Source: an uncultured Saprospiraceae bacterium
GTDB taxonomy: Bacteria; Bacteroidota; Bacteroidia; Chitinophagales; Saprospiraceae
Length of the DNA stretch: 18,352 nt
Assembly (NCBI GenBank): GCA_937894165.1
Contig: CALCSX010000144.1
Span: 1-18,352 of the forward strand
Reading direction: 5' to 3'
In this document: positions 1 through 7,110 of the stretch, in pieces
How the letters are laid out: every line of letters starts with the position of its first letter
Position numbering within the stretch: the stretch's first letter is position 1
Notes under the pieces: model-generated
The model's input: only the letters and a program-made list of their open reading frames with translations
The model's database searches: none
What the model was told of the DNA's origin: nothing
Made by a program: the position numbers and the translations under genes

Positions 1-1
1 T

Positions 2-1819
2 ACAAATATTGCGAAAGTTGGAGCCTGGGAGGTAGATCTCAATGCTCCTCCCGAGAAATCTCTGTTTTGGTCTCCTATGACACGTAAAATAATGGAGGCT
101 GAAGAAGATTACAATCCTTCTTTAACACACGGCTTTGAATTTTATAGTGAGGAGGACAGAGCAAAAATGTGGGAGGCAGGTGAAAAATTGACCAAAACAG
201 GTGAATCATTTGACTTAGAAATATTAATGACAAGTCCTAAGGGCAATCAAAAGTGGATTAGAATAATAGGTCAATGTGATTTTGTGAATGAAGTGCCTTC
301 AAAAATATACGGCAGTTTTCAAGACATCAATAAAATAAAAAATATAGAATTAGAGCTTCAAAACACACTTGAAGAGAGAAATACCATTTTAGAAAGTATT
401 GGAGATGCATTTTTCACAGTCGATCAAAACTGGGTAGTAAAGTATTGGAATAAACAGGCAGAAAATATCACCGGGAGAAAAAGAGCTGAGATGGTGGGTA
501 AAATCATCTGGTCAGTCTATGATAAAGAATCCAATGCGAATTTATATGCCCACTATATGAAGGCGATGGATAATTTACAAATTATTGAAGTCGAAGAATT
601 TAATACAGACTTAAACCTATGGATTGAGGTAACAATTTATCCATCATCAAAAGGGCTTTCCATTTATTTTAAAGATATTTCTGTCAGGAAAATTGCTGAG
701 GAAGAATTGTACTTGTCCAATGAGAGGTTCGAAATGGTTTCAGAAGCTACCAATGAGGCTATTTGGGATTGGGATATTAAAAACCAGAATCATTATGTGG
801 GTAAAGGCTTTCAGAAATTATTTGGTCATGATTTGGTGAAATTGACCTCATCTTATGATAATTGGTCGAAATATATACACCCTGAAGATAAAACAAAGGT
901 TTTGAATTCCTTAGATAATGCCACGTTGGATAAATCAGCTCAATCATGGAAGGAGGAGTATAGATATTTAAAAAGTGATGGAACTTATGCTACGGTAGTA
1001 GATCGTGGTATTTTCGTAAGAGATAATGAAGGTAATGCAATAAGGATAATTGGATCAGTATCAGATATCACTTATCAAATTGAATATCAACAATCTTTGG
1101 AAAGCCTAAATGCAGAATTAGAAAAACATACCAAGCAATTAGAAAGGTCCAATACTGAGCTGGAAAGATTTGCATTTGTTGCTTCCCATGATCTCCAAGA
1201 GCCTCTGAGAATGGTGACTAGTTTTCTTAGTCAATTGGAACGCAAATACGGACATCTGCTTGACGAGAATGCAAAAACTTATATAGATTTCGCAAGTGGT
1301 GGCGCAAGGAGGATGAAGCAGATCATACTTGACCTTCTTGAGTTTTCGAGGGCAGGGAAAATAGAAGATGACAAGGAATTAGTTGATTTAAAATTCATCA
1401 TCGAAGATTTTGCCTATTTGCGTAGAAAAATTATAGAAGAGAAGAAAGTCAAATTGATTTATTCAGAATTACCAAAAATATTTAGCATAAAACCATCACT
1501 CGTTCAGGTTCTTCATAATTTATTAGATAATGCCATCAAATATTCGAAAGCTGAAGGGCCTTGTATCGTTGAAATACGAACCAAGGAAAGTGAGGATGAA
1601 TGGATAATTTCAATACTAGATAATGGAATAGGGATTAAGAAAGAGTATTTTGAAAAAATATTCATTATTTTTCAAAGACTTCACGATAGAGATGCTTATT
1701 CAGGAACTGGTATCGGACTTTCTATCGTAAAGAAAAACATAGATAGTTGGAAAGGTAAAGTTTGGGTTGAATCTGAAATTAATGTAGGCAGTACTTTTTC
1801 GTTTACAATCCCTAAATAA
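2..1819 (+). CDS. Multi-PAS sensor histidine kinase, 5'-truncated by the window edge
   Basis: The reading frame is open from base 2 with no stop, and the residues before the first ATG (base 77) read like the start of a PAS_3 domain (NIAKVGAWEVDL), so the true start lies upstream and ATG 77 is internal. Numbering from that ATG: rest of PAS 1 to about 84, PAS 2 about 98-205, PAS 3 about 215-335, a short coiled coil about 335-362, then the DHp (HisKA) domain with phospho-acceptor His371 in ASHDLQEP, and an HATPase domain with N box (HNLLDNAIKYS, about 480-490), G1 (DNGIGI, about 515), F box (IFQRLH) and G2 (GTGIGLSI, about 543-550). All kinase boxes look intact. No membrane segment is visible in this part. 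The protein should autophosphorylate and pass phosphate to a receiver; no receiver is fused to it, but three receiver proteins follow on the same strand. The signal it senses is unknown. Confidence 0.93.
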   Translation, partial: TNIAKVGAWEVDLNAPPEKSLFWSPMTRKIMEAEEDYNPSLTHGFEFYSEEDRAKMWEAGEKLTKTGESFDLEILMTSPKGNQKWIRIIGQCDFVNEVPSKIYGSFQDINKIKNIELELQNTLEERNTILESIGDAFFTVDQNWVVKYWNKQAENITGRKRAEMVGKIIWSVYDKESNANLYAHYMKAMDNLQIIEVEEFNTDLNLWIEVTIYPSSKGLSIYFKDISVRKIAEEELYLSNERFEMVSEATNEAIWDWDIKNQNHYVGKGFQKLFGHDLVKLTSSYDNWSKYIHPEDKTKVLNSLDNATLDKSAQSWKEEYRYLKSDGTYATVVDRGIFVRDNEGNAIRIIGSVSDITYQIEYQQSLESLNAELEKHTKQLERSNTELERFAFVASHDLQEPLRMVTSFLSQLERKYGHLLDENAKTYIDFASGGARRMKQIILDLLEFSRAGKIEDDKELVDLKFIIEDFAYLRRKIIEEKKVKLIYSELPKIFSIKPSLVQVLHNLLDNAIKYSKAEGPCIVEIRTKESEDEWIISILDNGIGIKKEYFEKIFIIFQRLHDRDAYSGTGIGLSIVKKNIDSWKGKVWVESEINVGSTFSFTIPK

Positions 1820-1904
1820 AATTCCTAATTAACAGACAAAAACATAACTTTTAAAGGGAAATAATCTTATCCGGTATTACCTAACACAGAATAATTTTTT
1901 CACT

Positions 1905-2960
1905 ATGGTGCTTTCTTTTGAAGAGTTAAAAAATATAATAGCTAGAGAGATTTTGGCACTCCATTTAGATTATATCAAGAATGATTTACCTGATATTTCT
2001 AATTCAGAAAGTGAAATTCTTTTGGAAGATATATGCTACCATCTGGATTTTCTGATCCATGCGATAGTTTTAAAAAAGCCAAGTATTTACACCAACTTTA
2101 CGAATTGGTTGACGGGATTAAAAAGTGATGAGTCATCCACACAAATTAAATTAGAAGATTTCTTTTCCTATTTAGAAGTGGTCAATGAAAAATATTTGGG
2201 AAAGTTAGGTCCGATAAAAGAGTATATTGATCAAGCTAAATCAAGTATATATGAATTGACCTGTAGCAGAGAATCTTATTTATCACCTGAAAATTTGTAT
2301 AATAAAGAAGTTCAAATTTACTTGAATTTTTTATTGCAGAAACAACGAAGGGAAGCTAATGAATATATTCATTTATTGATGCTAGAAGGAATGGCTCTTA
2401 AAGAGATATATAGGTATATTTTTTTAGTATCTCAATATGAAGTTGGCATTAGGTGGCAAAGTGGAGAAATAAGCTATAATGATGAGCAGTTTTGTACCGA
2501 AACTACAATGCTGATAATGTCTGGTTTATATCCTCTGATAAAGAAATTTCCACGGCTTAATAGGAGGTTGGTTGCAGCGACTATTTCCAATGAAAAGCAC
2601 AATATCGGTTTAAGAATGGTTTGTGATTATTTTGAAATGGCTGGCTGGGATACAGTAATAATTAGTGATCACAAAGATGTGCAAAGTCTTAATGAATCTA
2701 TTGGTCGGCATCAGGCTGATATTATTGCACTTTCAGTAGCATTAACAAAACACATAAATCCGACACAGGAATTAATTAGAAATTTGCGAACTAAAGAGGA
2801 ATTTAATGCTACCAAAATTATAATTGGTGGATATGCTTTATCGCTTTTTCCAGATCTTTGGAGAGAGTTGGGAGCGGATGGCTATGGTGCTGATGCTGAG
2901 GAAGCTGTGATGATTGCAGAGCTTTTATTGGATAATAATTATAGAGAAGCTTTTAATTGA
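1905..2960 (+). CDS. Stand-alone cobalamin (B12)-binding protein, CarH/AerR-like photoreceptor or sensor candidate
   Basis: A 351-residue soluble protein. Residues about 1-115 are a helical region I cannot assign. Residues about 130-215 resemble the four-helix B12-binding cap, and residues about 217-351 the Rossmann-like B12-binding domain. The lower-axial-ligand motif (D/E)xHxxG is present as E230-K-H232-N-I-G235, followed by a typical SxAL segment and GGYAL near 308-312. The cap has W184 and, ten residues on, E194-Q195, that is Wx9EQ in place of the Wx9EH of CarH photoreceptors; the residue after the Trp is Gln185, where Thermus CarH has the His used as second ligand after photolysis. There is no MerR, kinase, methyltransferase or mutase domain, so a signalling role is more likely than catalysis. 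It lies 85 bases after a histidine kinase and 104 before a receiver, on the same strand. B12 binding is well supported; light sensing is inference. Confidence 0.85.
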   Translation: MVLSFEELKNIIAREILALHLDYIKNDLPDISNSESEILLEDICYHLDFLIHAIVLKKPSIYTNFTNWLTGLKSDESSTQIKLEDFFSYLEVVNEKYLGKLGPIKEYIDQAKSSIYELTCSRESYLSPENLYNKEVQIYLNFLLQKQRREANEYIHLLMLEGMALKEIYRYIFLVSQYEVGIRWQSGEISYNDEQFCTETTMLIMSGLYPLIKKFPRLNRRLVAATISNEKHNIGLRMVCDYFEMAGWDTVIISDHKDVQSLNESIGRHQADIIALSVALTKHINPTQELIRNLRTKEEFNATKIIIGGYALSLFPDLWRELGADGYGADAEEAVMIAELLLDNNYREAFN

Positions 2961-3064
2961 TTTTTAAACCTTTTTGCTCTATTTCTGCTAAAATAATTCT
3001 ATATTGGAGAATTAACGACTAAAACAATAGTAGCAACAACAGAATATAATACAAGGGAACCCAT

Positions 3065-3481
3065 ATGAAAAGCATTAATATACTGCTGATAGAGGACAAT
3101 GAAGGAGATATACATCTTTTAAGGGAGGCATTTGAAGAAAGCTGTTTTAATGCAAAATTAAATATTGTGAGAAATGGAGAAGAAGCAATAGATTTTATCT
3201 TTAAATCAGGTGATTATAAGGAAGTTCAAATGCCGAACTTAATATTGTTAGACATCAATATTCCTATGAAGAATGGCTATGAAATTCTCTGCAAGATAAA
3301 ATCTGATAAGAGGACGGATAAGATACCTGTTATTATGCTTTCAACATCTTCCTCTCCTGAAGATAAGGATCGGGCTTTGATATCAAAAGCAAATCATTAT
3401 ATTACTAAACCTACTGAATCAGTAGGTTTTTTAGAACTTGTAAATCAAATTGAAAAATTTTGGACTAGTTATTGTAAGTAA
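3065..3481 (+). CDS. Single-domain response regulator, Rcp1-like
   Basis: A 138-residue protein made only of a receiver domain. The acidic pocket is E10-D11, the phospho-acceptor is D63 in LLLDINIP, the switch position is S93/T94 in MLSTSS, and the conserved lysine is K115 in TKPT. The EDNEGD start and the long loop before the phospho-acceptor resemble the Rcp1 family, single receivers that partner phytochrome-type and other PAS/GAF kinases. An AGGGAA stretch about 10 bases before the ATG could serve as a weak ribosome binding site. With no output domain it probably works by protein contact or as a phosphate shuttle, and the kinase encoded at 2-1819 is the obvious candidate partner. Confidence 0.92.
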   Translation: MKSINILLIEDNEGDIHLLREAFEESCFNAKLNIVRNGEEAIDFIFKSGDYKEVQMPNLILLDINIPMKNGYEILCKIKSDKRTDKIPVIMLSTSSSPEDKDRALISKANHYITKPTESVGFLELVNQIEKFWTSYCK

Positions 3482-3515
3482 TTCAAGAAGTTAGGACATT
3501 CAATAGTGGTGAGTA

Positions 3516-4547
3516 ATGAAAATTGATAAAGGAAAATATAACATCTTGGTCGTAGAGGACAATCCCGGGGATTTTTTTCTGGTTCAGGAATACCTAAGTG
3601 AACAGATTCAGTTGCCTGCCTTGTATCATATGAAATCCATTCAAGCCACCCATGAATTTCTTGAAAACAATCCGACTAAACTTGATATTATACTTCTGGA
3701 TCTATCCCTGCCTGACATTTCCACTGAAAAGTTAATAGAAGAAGCAGAAAGATTCAATATTACTACACCGGTAATAATTTTAACAGGTTATACCGATTTA
3801 GAGTTGGCAGTAAAATCTTTATCTGTTGGTATTTCAGATTATTTATTAAAGGATATTTTAACACCTTTAGCTCTTTATAAAAGCATCATATACGCTATTG
3901 AACGACAGCGTTTTATGCGATCACTCAGAGAGTCTGAAAAGAAATATATCGATATTTTTCATCTCAGTCCGGAGCCTATGTGGGTTTATAATAGGGATAG
4001 TTATAGATTTATGGATGCTAATAATGCAGCTATGAATCATTATGGATATTCTAAAGAAGAATTTCTGGCCATGACAATTTTCGACATTCGACCCAAAGAG
4101 GATGTGGAAAAATTAAAAGAAGCAATAGAACATACAAAAGAAAACAACATTCTTTCATTTAAATTTCCTAATGCATTTAGACATCTGAAGAAGAATGGCG
4201 ACATTATAATGGTAGAAATAAGTAGGAGCAGTATTGAATTTAATAATGTGAATGCTGTTATCGTAGCTGCTAGAGATATTTCAGAAAAAATGATGTATCT
4301 TGAAGCTATAGAGTCCCAAAATAAACGCCTTAGAGAAATAGCATGGACACAGTCTCATACCTTTAGAGCTCCTGTTGCTCGGCTAATTGGAATAATAGAA
4401 TTATTAGAAGATAAAACACTTGATGATTATGACAAAGAATTATTACTCCAAAGCATTTCCGACTCCGCTAAGGAAATTGATGTTATAATTAAAGATATAG
4501 TGATAAAATCCAACGAAGTTTTTCAAAGTGATAAATCGAAGCAATGA
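3516..4547 (+). CDS. Receiver-PAS protein ending in a DHp (HisKA-like) domain without ATPase domain
   Basis: A 343-residue protein. Residues about 8-125 are a receiver with E14-D15, phospho-acceptor D62 (LLDLSLP), T90 and K112; the residue after this lysine is Asp rather than the common Pro. Residues about 140-265 are a PAS domain (YIDIFHLSPEPMWVYN... to RDISEK). Residues about 265-335 form a helical hairpin with an H-box-like QSHTFRAPVARLIG, where H281 sits where histidine kinases are phosphorylated. The protein then ends, and no N, G1 or G2 box follows. The next gene starts at once with an ATGA overlap, so this is not a recent frameshift with the ATPase domain left in another frame. It could be a dimerisation scaffold, a phosphotransfer (HPt-like) module in a relay, or a kinase decoy. 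Domain assignment is firm; role is inference. Confidence 0.88.
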   Translation: MKIDKGKYNILVVEDNPGDFFLVQEYLSEQIQLPALYHMKSIQATHEFLENNPTKLDIILLDLSLPDISTEKLIEEAERFNITTPVIILTGYTDLELAVKSLSVGISDYLLKDILTPLALYKSIIYAIERQRFMRSLRESEKKYIDIFHLSPEPMWVYNRDSYRFMDANNAAMNHYGYSKEEFLAMTIFDIRPKEDVEKLKEAIEHTKENNILSFKFPNAFRHLKKNGDIIMVEISRSSIEFNNVNAVIVAARDISEKMMYLEAIESQNKRLREIAWTQSHTFRAPVARLIGIIELLEDKTLDDYDKELLLQSISDSAKEIDVIIKDIVIKSNEVFQSDKSKQ

Positions 4548-4948
4548 AAGAGAAATTTCAAACAATAATTGTGGATGATGATCCGATTCTGATCATTTTA
4601 TTAAAGAACTTAATCAAGAAGAATAATCTTCATTCAGATCCTATTTCCTTTCAAAATGGGATGGCAGCACTGACTTATTTGGCTGATAACTATAAGGAAA
4701 CTGAGAATTACTTGATTTTTTTAGATATAAATATGCAGCCTATATCGGGCTTCGATGTCTTAGAGGGAATTACTAAAGTAGCAAAACCGTCAAACACAAT
4801 GATATTTATAGTAAGTTCATCCATCGACAAGTCTGATAGGGATTATGTCGCTGACAATGAATTCGTGATTGAATATTTGACAAAACCTGTTTTCGGCTCA
4901 ACTATTTTGCATGTTAAGGAAATAGTCGAAGCCAGACTAGGAAAATGA
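4544..4948 (+). CDS. Single-domain response regulator, translationally coupled to the preceding gene
   Basis: A 134-residue receiver with D11-D12-D13, phospho-acceptor D61 (IFLDINM), S91-S93 in the switch position and K114 in TKPV. Its ATG overlaps the TGA of the receiver-PAS-DHp gene (ATGA, bases 4544-4547), which points to coupled translation and matched amounts of the two proteins. This makes it the natural partner of H281 of that protein: phosphate could move from one to the other in either direction. There is no output domain. Bases 4949-4999 after it hold only a promoter-like motif. Confidence 0.92.
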   Translation: MKEKFQTIIVDDDPILIILLKNLIKKNNLHSDPISFQNGMAALTYLADNYKETENYLIFLDINMQPISGFDVLEGITKVAKPSNTMIFIVSSSIDKSDRDYVADNEFVIEYLTKPVFGSTILHVKEIVEARLGK

Positions 4949-4958
4949 TCAAATTTCG

Positions 4959-4966
4959 TAACTTTG
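4959..4966 (+). promoter_or_regulatory. Candidate Bacteroidota -7 promoter element
   Basis: TAACTTTG matches the TAnnTTTG consensus of the primary sigma factor of Bacteroidota and lies 33 bases before the ATG at 5000. I see no convincing TTG element 19-21 bases upstream. It would separate transcription of the acidic protein gene from the signalling genes before it. Confidence 0.4.
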
Positions 4967-4999
4967 GTTCTTATTCTATAACACAAAAACACCGCAAGC

Positions 5000-5554
5000 A
5001 TGACTTTTAAAGAATTAATTAGTAGGAACAAGTGGGAAGATGTAAAAGCAACCTTACTTCAATTGTTTCCCGACCAAGATGAACTTATGGATGCCTACGA
5101 GAACGTCTATAAAGAGTTGTTGCAAAGAGAGCCGGTAAGCTCCACTTACAGCATTCAAATAGATCCAAATACAGATGAAGAGTATACGGAGGAAGAGTTT
5201 GAAGTAAATTGTATTTCTGATGAATTGGATGAGGAGACAGGGGAAGAAGATTGGACTGATATTGAATTGGAGCCGTGGGAAAACAGTTTGGGTATGCAGA
5301 TTTCGACAAAAACCATAGAAGAATTCACCGAATTGGAAATAATTGTTCATTGTTTGAATCAAATGACAATGCTTGGATTTACCGAAGAGGATATTCGAGC
5401 CGAGATTCAAGAACAAATTGCTATGTTGGACGAATTCGAGAAATTGAGTCCCGAAGAGCAGATGGCGCTTTTGGCTGAGCAAAATGATTGGGACGACGAT
5501 GACGATGAATATGATGACGACGATGACGATGAAGAAGAAGATGACAAGAAGTAA
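5000..5554 (+). CDS. Small acidic protein with Asp/Glu tail, DUF6557-like
   Basis: A 184-residue protein with no signal peptide or membrane segment. The start (MTFKELISRNKWEDVK), the central LEPWENSLGM and the later ELEIIVHCLNQMTMLGFTEEDI resemble, from memory, the uncharacterised DUF6557 family of Bacteroidota; I could not check this by search. The body is strongly acidic, and residues about 163-182 are almost only Asp and Glu, coded by a GAC/GAT/GAA run at about 5491-5550, followed by two lysines. The tail is low-complexity and could bind cations or mimic nucleic acid, but nothing in the sequence decides this. It is preceded by its own promoter-like motif and followed by an inverted repeat that may end the transcript. 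Function unknown. Confidence 0.8.
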   Translation: MTFKELISRNKWEDVKATLLQLFPDQDELMDAYENVYKELLQREPVSSTYSIQIDPNTDEEYTEEEFEVNCISDELDEETGEEDWTDIELEPWENSLGMQISTKTIEEFTELEIIVHCLNQMTMLGFTEEDIRAEIQEQIAMLDEFEKLSPEEQMALLAEQNDWDDDDDEYDDDDDDEEEDDKK

Positions 5555-5620
5555 AAATTGCTCTGAATGTTGACAATTCCGTTTTCGAATTAGCCTGAGC
5601 AATAAAAACATAGAAATTCC

Positions 5621-5654
5621 ACACCATTTATGCAACATTGTTGATAAATGGTGT
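5621..5654. terminator. Long inverted repeat, likely terminator between the acidic protein and flavoprotein genes
   Basis: ACACCATTTAT (5621-5631) pairs perfectly with ATAAATGGTGT (5644-5654). The interval between them, GCAACATTGTTG, also pairs (CAACA with TGTTG), so the stem is close to 16 base pairs with one unpaired G and almost no loop. It is followed by TTTCTTTT on the plus strand, as expected of a factor-independent terminator for the gene ending at 5554. It ends only 25 bases before the ATG at 5680, so a role as operator or leader structure for the flavoprotein gene is also possible. Confidence 0.55.
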
Positions 5655-5679
5655 TTTCTTTTACAATAAAAAGAATTGT

Positions 5680-6576
5680 ATGAATTTCGACACAATAATC
5701 ATAGGTGGGAGTTATGCAGGGCTATCTGCGGCAATGAGCTTGGGGCGGGCCTTGAGGAATGTTCTAATCATAGATAGTGGAAAACCTTGTAATATTCAAA
5801 CACCCTATTCTCATAATTTTTTGACACGTGACGGGGAGGCGCCGGATGATATCAGAGAAATCGGCAAGGATCAGGTTACGAAATACAATACTGTCCAATT
5901 TTATAGTGGTTTTGCTGTAAATACCACGCGAAAGGACAATGGTTTTGAGGTTAAAACACAATCAGGAGATATATTTGAATGCAGAAATTTGATTTTAGCT
6001 ACGGGAGTCATCGATGTTATACCGGATATGAAAGGCTTTGCAGAATGCTGGGGAAAGACGATAATTCACTGTCCATATTGTCATGGATATGAGGTAAAGG
6101 GAGAGAAAACCGGTATTCTTGCGAATGGAGATGCCGCTTATGAATCGGTAAAACATATCCTAAATTGGACGAAGGATCTTCGCCTTTTCACGAATGGCAA
6201 ATCTACTTTAAGTGAGGAACAGACCGAGAAAATTAGGAATAACGGGATTCCCATCATTGAGAAGGAAATAGAATTCATAGAGCAGACGGACGGGCGGATA
6301 GAAAATTTAGTATTTATAGACAATAGCAGGGAAGCAGTCACGGCTCTTTATGCAAGTCCTGAACGATTACAAAGCTGTAATATTCCGGAGCAACTCGGAT
6401 GTAAATTGACGGATAATGGCACGATAGAAGTGGATCTTTTTCAGAAAACGTCTGTTGAAGGAGTTTTTGCTTGCGGTGATAATGCTACGGTAGGCAGGTC
6501 GATAGCGGTGGCTGTGCAGGCGGGGTCAATAGCAGGGGTATTTGCGAATAAGGAATTGATTGAGGAGGAGTTTTGA
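5680..6576 (+). CDS. Thioredoxin-reductase-like NAD(P)/FAD-dependent oxidoreductase with CPYC pair
   Basis: A 298-residue flavoprotein. I chose ATG 5680 because the FAD-binding strand starts directly after it (FDTIIIGGSYAGLSAA, dinucleotide-binding glycines at residues 9-14). A longer frame from a TTG at 5638 would start inside the inverted repeat and add unlike residues. The redox-active pair is C131-P-Y-C134 in HCPYCHGYE, in the place where thioredoxin reductases have CATC. The C-terminal FAD motif is VFACGDN (G266-D267), followed by AVAVQAGSIAG. The second nucleotide site (about 143-150, GILANGDAA) departs from the usual GxGxxG/A, so NADPH use is not certain. The size and the CPYCHGYE form match a broad group of bacterial oxidoreductases and small-molecule dithiol oxidases rather than classical TrxB, so the substrate is unknown. 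No thioredoxin gene is adjacent. Cytosolic. Confidence 0.87.
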   Translation: MNFDTIIIGGSYAGLSAAMSLGRALRNVLIIDSGKPCNIQTPYSHNFLTRDGEAPDDIREIGKDQVTKYNTVQFYSGFAVNTTRKDNGFEVKTQSGDIFECRNLILATGVIDVIPDMKGFAECWGKTIIHCPYCHGYEVKGEKTGILANGDAAYESVKHILNWTKDLRLFTNGKSTLSEEQTEKIRNNGIPIIEKEIEFIEQTDGRIENLVFIDNSREAVTALYASPERLQSCNIPEQLGCKLTDNGTIEVDLFQKTSVEGVFACGDNATVGRSIAVAVQAGSIAGVFANKELIEEEF

Positions 6577-7110
6577 GCTTCGGCTCAGCTACCGGGGTCC
6601 TGGGTTCTAGTGCCTTCGGCTCGTTCTAACTTCGGCTCAGTTACCGGGGTTCTGAGTTGGGCAATTTCGGATTTTGTTGGAGGATAAAGAATTTAGATTT
6701 CGTTTTTGGACGGGATCGGGATGCCTTCGGCTAGGGGGAATCTCCCGCAGATCTCGCAGATTTGCGCAGAGAGGGTGAGGCCTATCGGCAGTGCTACCGT
6801 TGCACTTGTTCCGGGTTCTGGGTTGAGCAAGTTCTGAGGATTGTTGAGGGTTAGAGGATTTAGGCTTCGAGTTTTATGTACTGTTCGGGATGCCTCTGGC
6901 ATGTTTTATTTGGCTCGCAAAGGGGATGCCTTCGGCATTGGATTTCCTGCAGATTTCGGGGATTTGTGGACGCCTGTGGCAATGGAGAATCTCCCGCAGA
7001 TTTACGCAGAGAGCGGTTCGGGATGCCTGCGACATAGTCTATTTCTCACGGATTTCACGGAATTTCCCAGATGGAGTAAAGGGTCATCGACATTTCGACG
7101 GGCTCTTACA
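6577..7110. repeat. Gene-free convergent gap with imperfect short repeats
   Basis: About 530 bases between two convergent genes with no credible coding sequence. Several families of short repeats are scattered here. CTTCGGCTCAGnTACCGGGGT starts at 6578 and again at 6630, in an imperfect direct repeat of about 31 bases, with an echo (CCGGGTTCTGGGTTG) near 6811. GGGATGCCTTCGGC or close variants occur at 6718, 6887, 6923 and 7020, with part of it at 6611. GAATCTCCCGCAGAT is found at 6738 and 6987, each time followed by CGCAGA-rich sequence, and a CACGGATTTCACGG stretch lies near 7048. The copies are diverged and not evenly spaced, so this is neither a CRISPR array nor a clean tandem repeat. Such eroded repeats are known in intergenic DNA of Bacteroidota; origin and function are unknown. 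Confidence 0.7.

Noticed and set aside
77..79. ATG 77 as the true start of the histidine kinase
   Set aside because: The frame is open to the window edge and the upstream residues complete a PAS domain.
5638..5679. TTG start extending the flavoprotein by 14 residues
   Set aside because: The extension is coded inside the inverted repeat; the FAD-binding strand begins directly after the ATG at 5680.
5054..5695. 213-codon minus-strand frame opposite the acidic protein
   Set aside because: It is the antisense of a conserved-looking gene; its hydrophobic run is only the reverse of the GAC/GAT tail.
6577..7080. CRISPR array
   Set aside because: Repeats are diverged, of different families and irregularly spaced; no cas gene is present.
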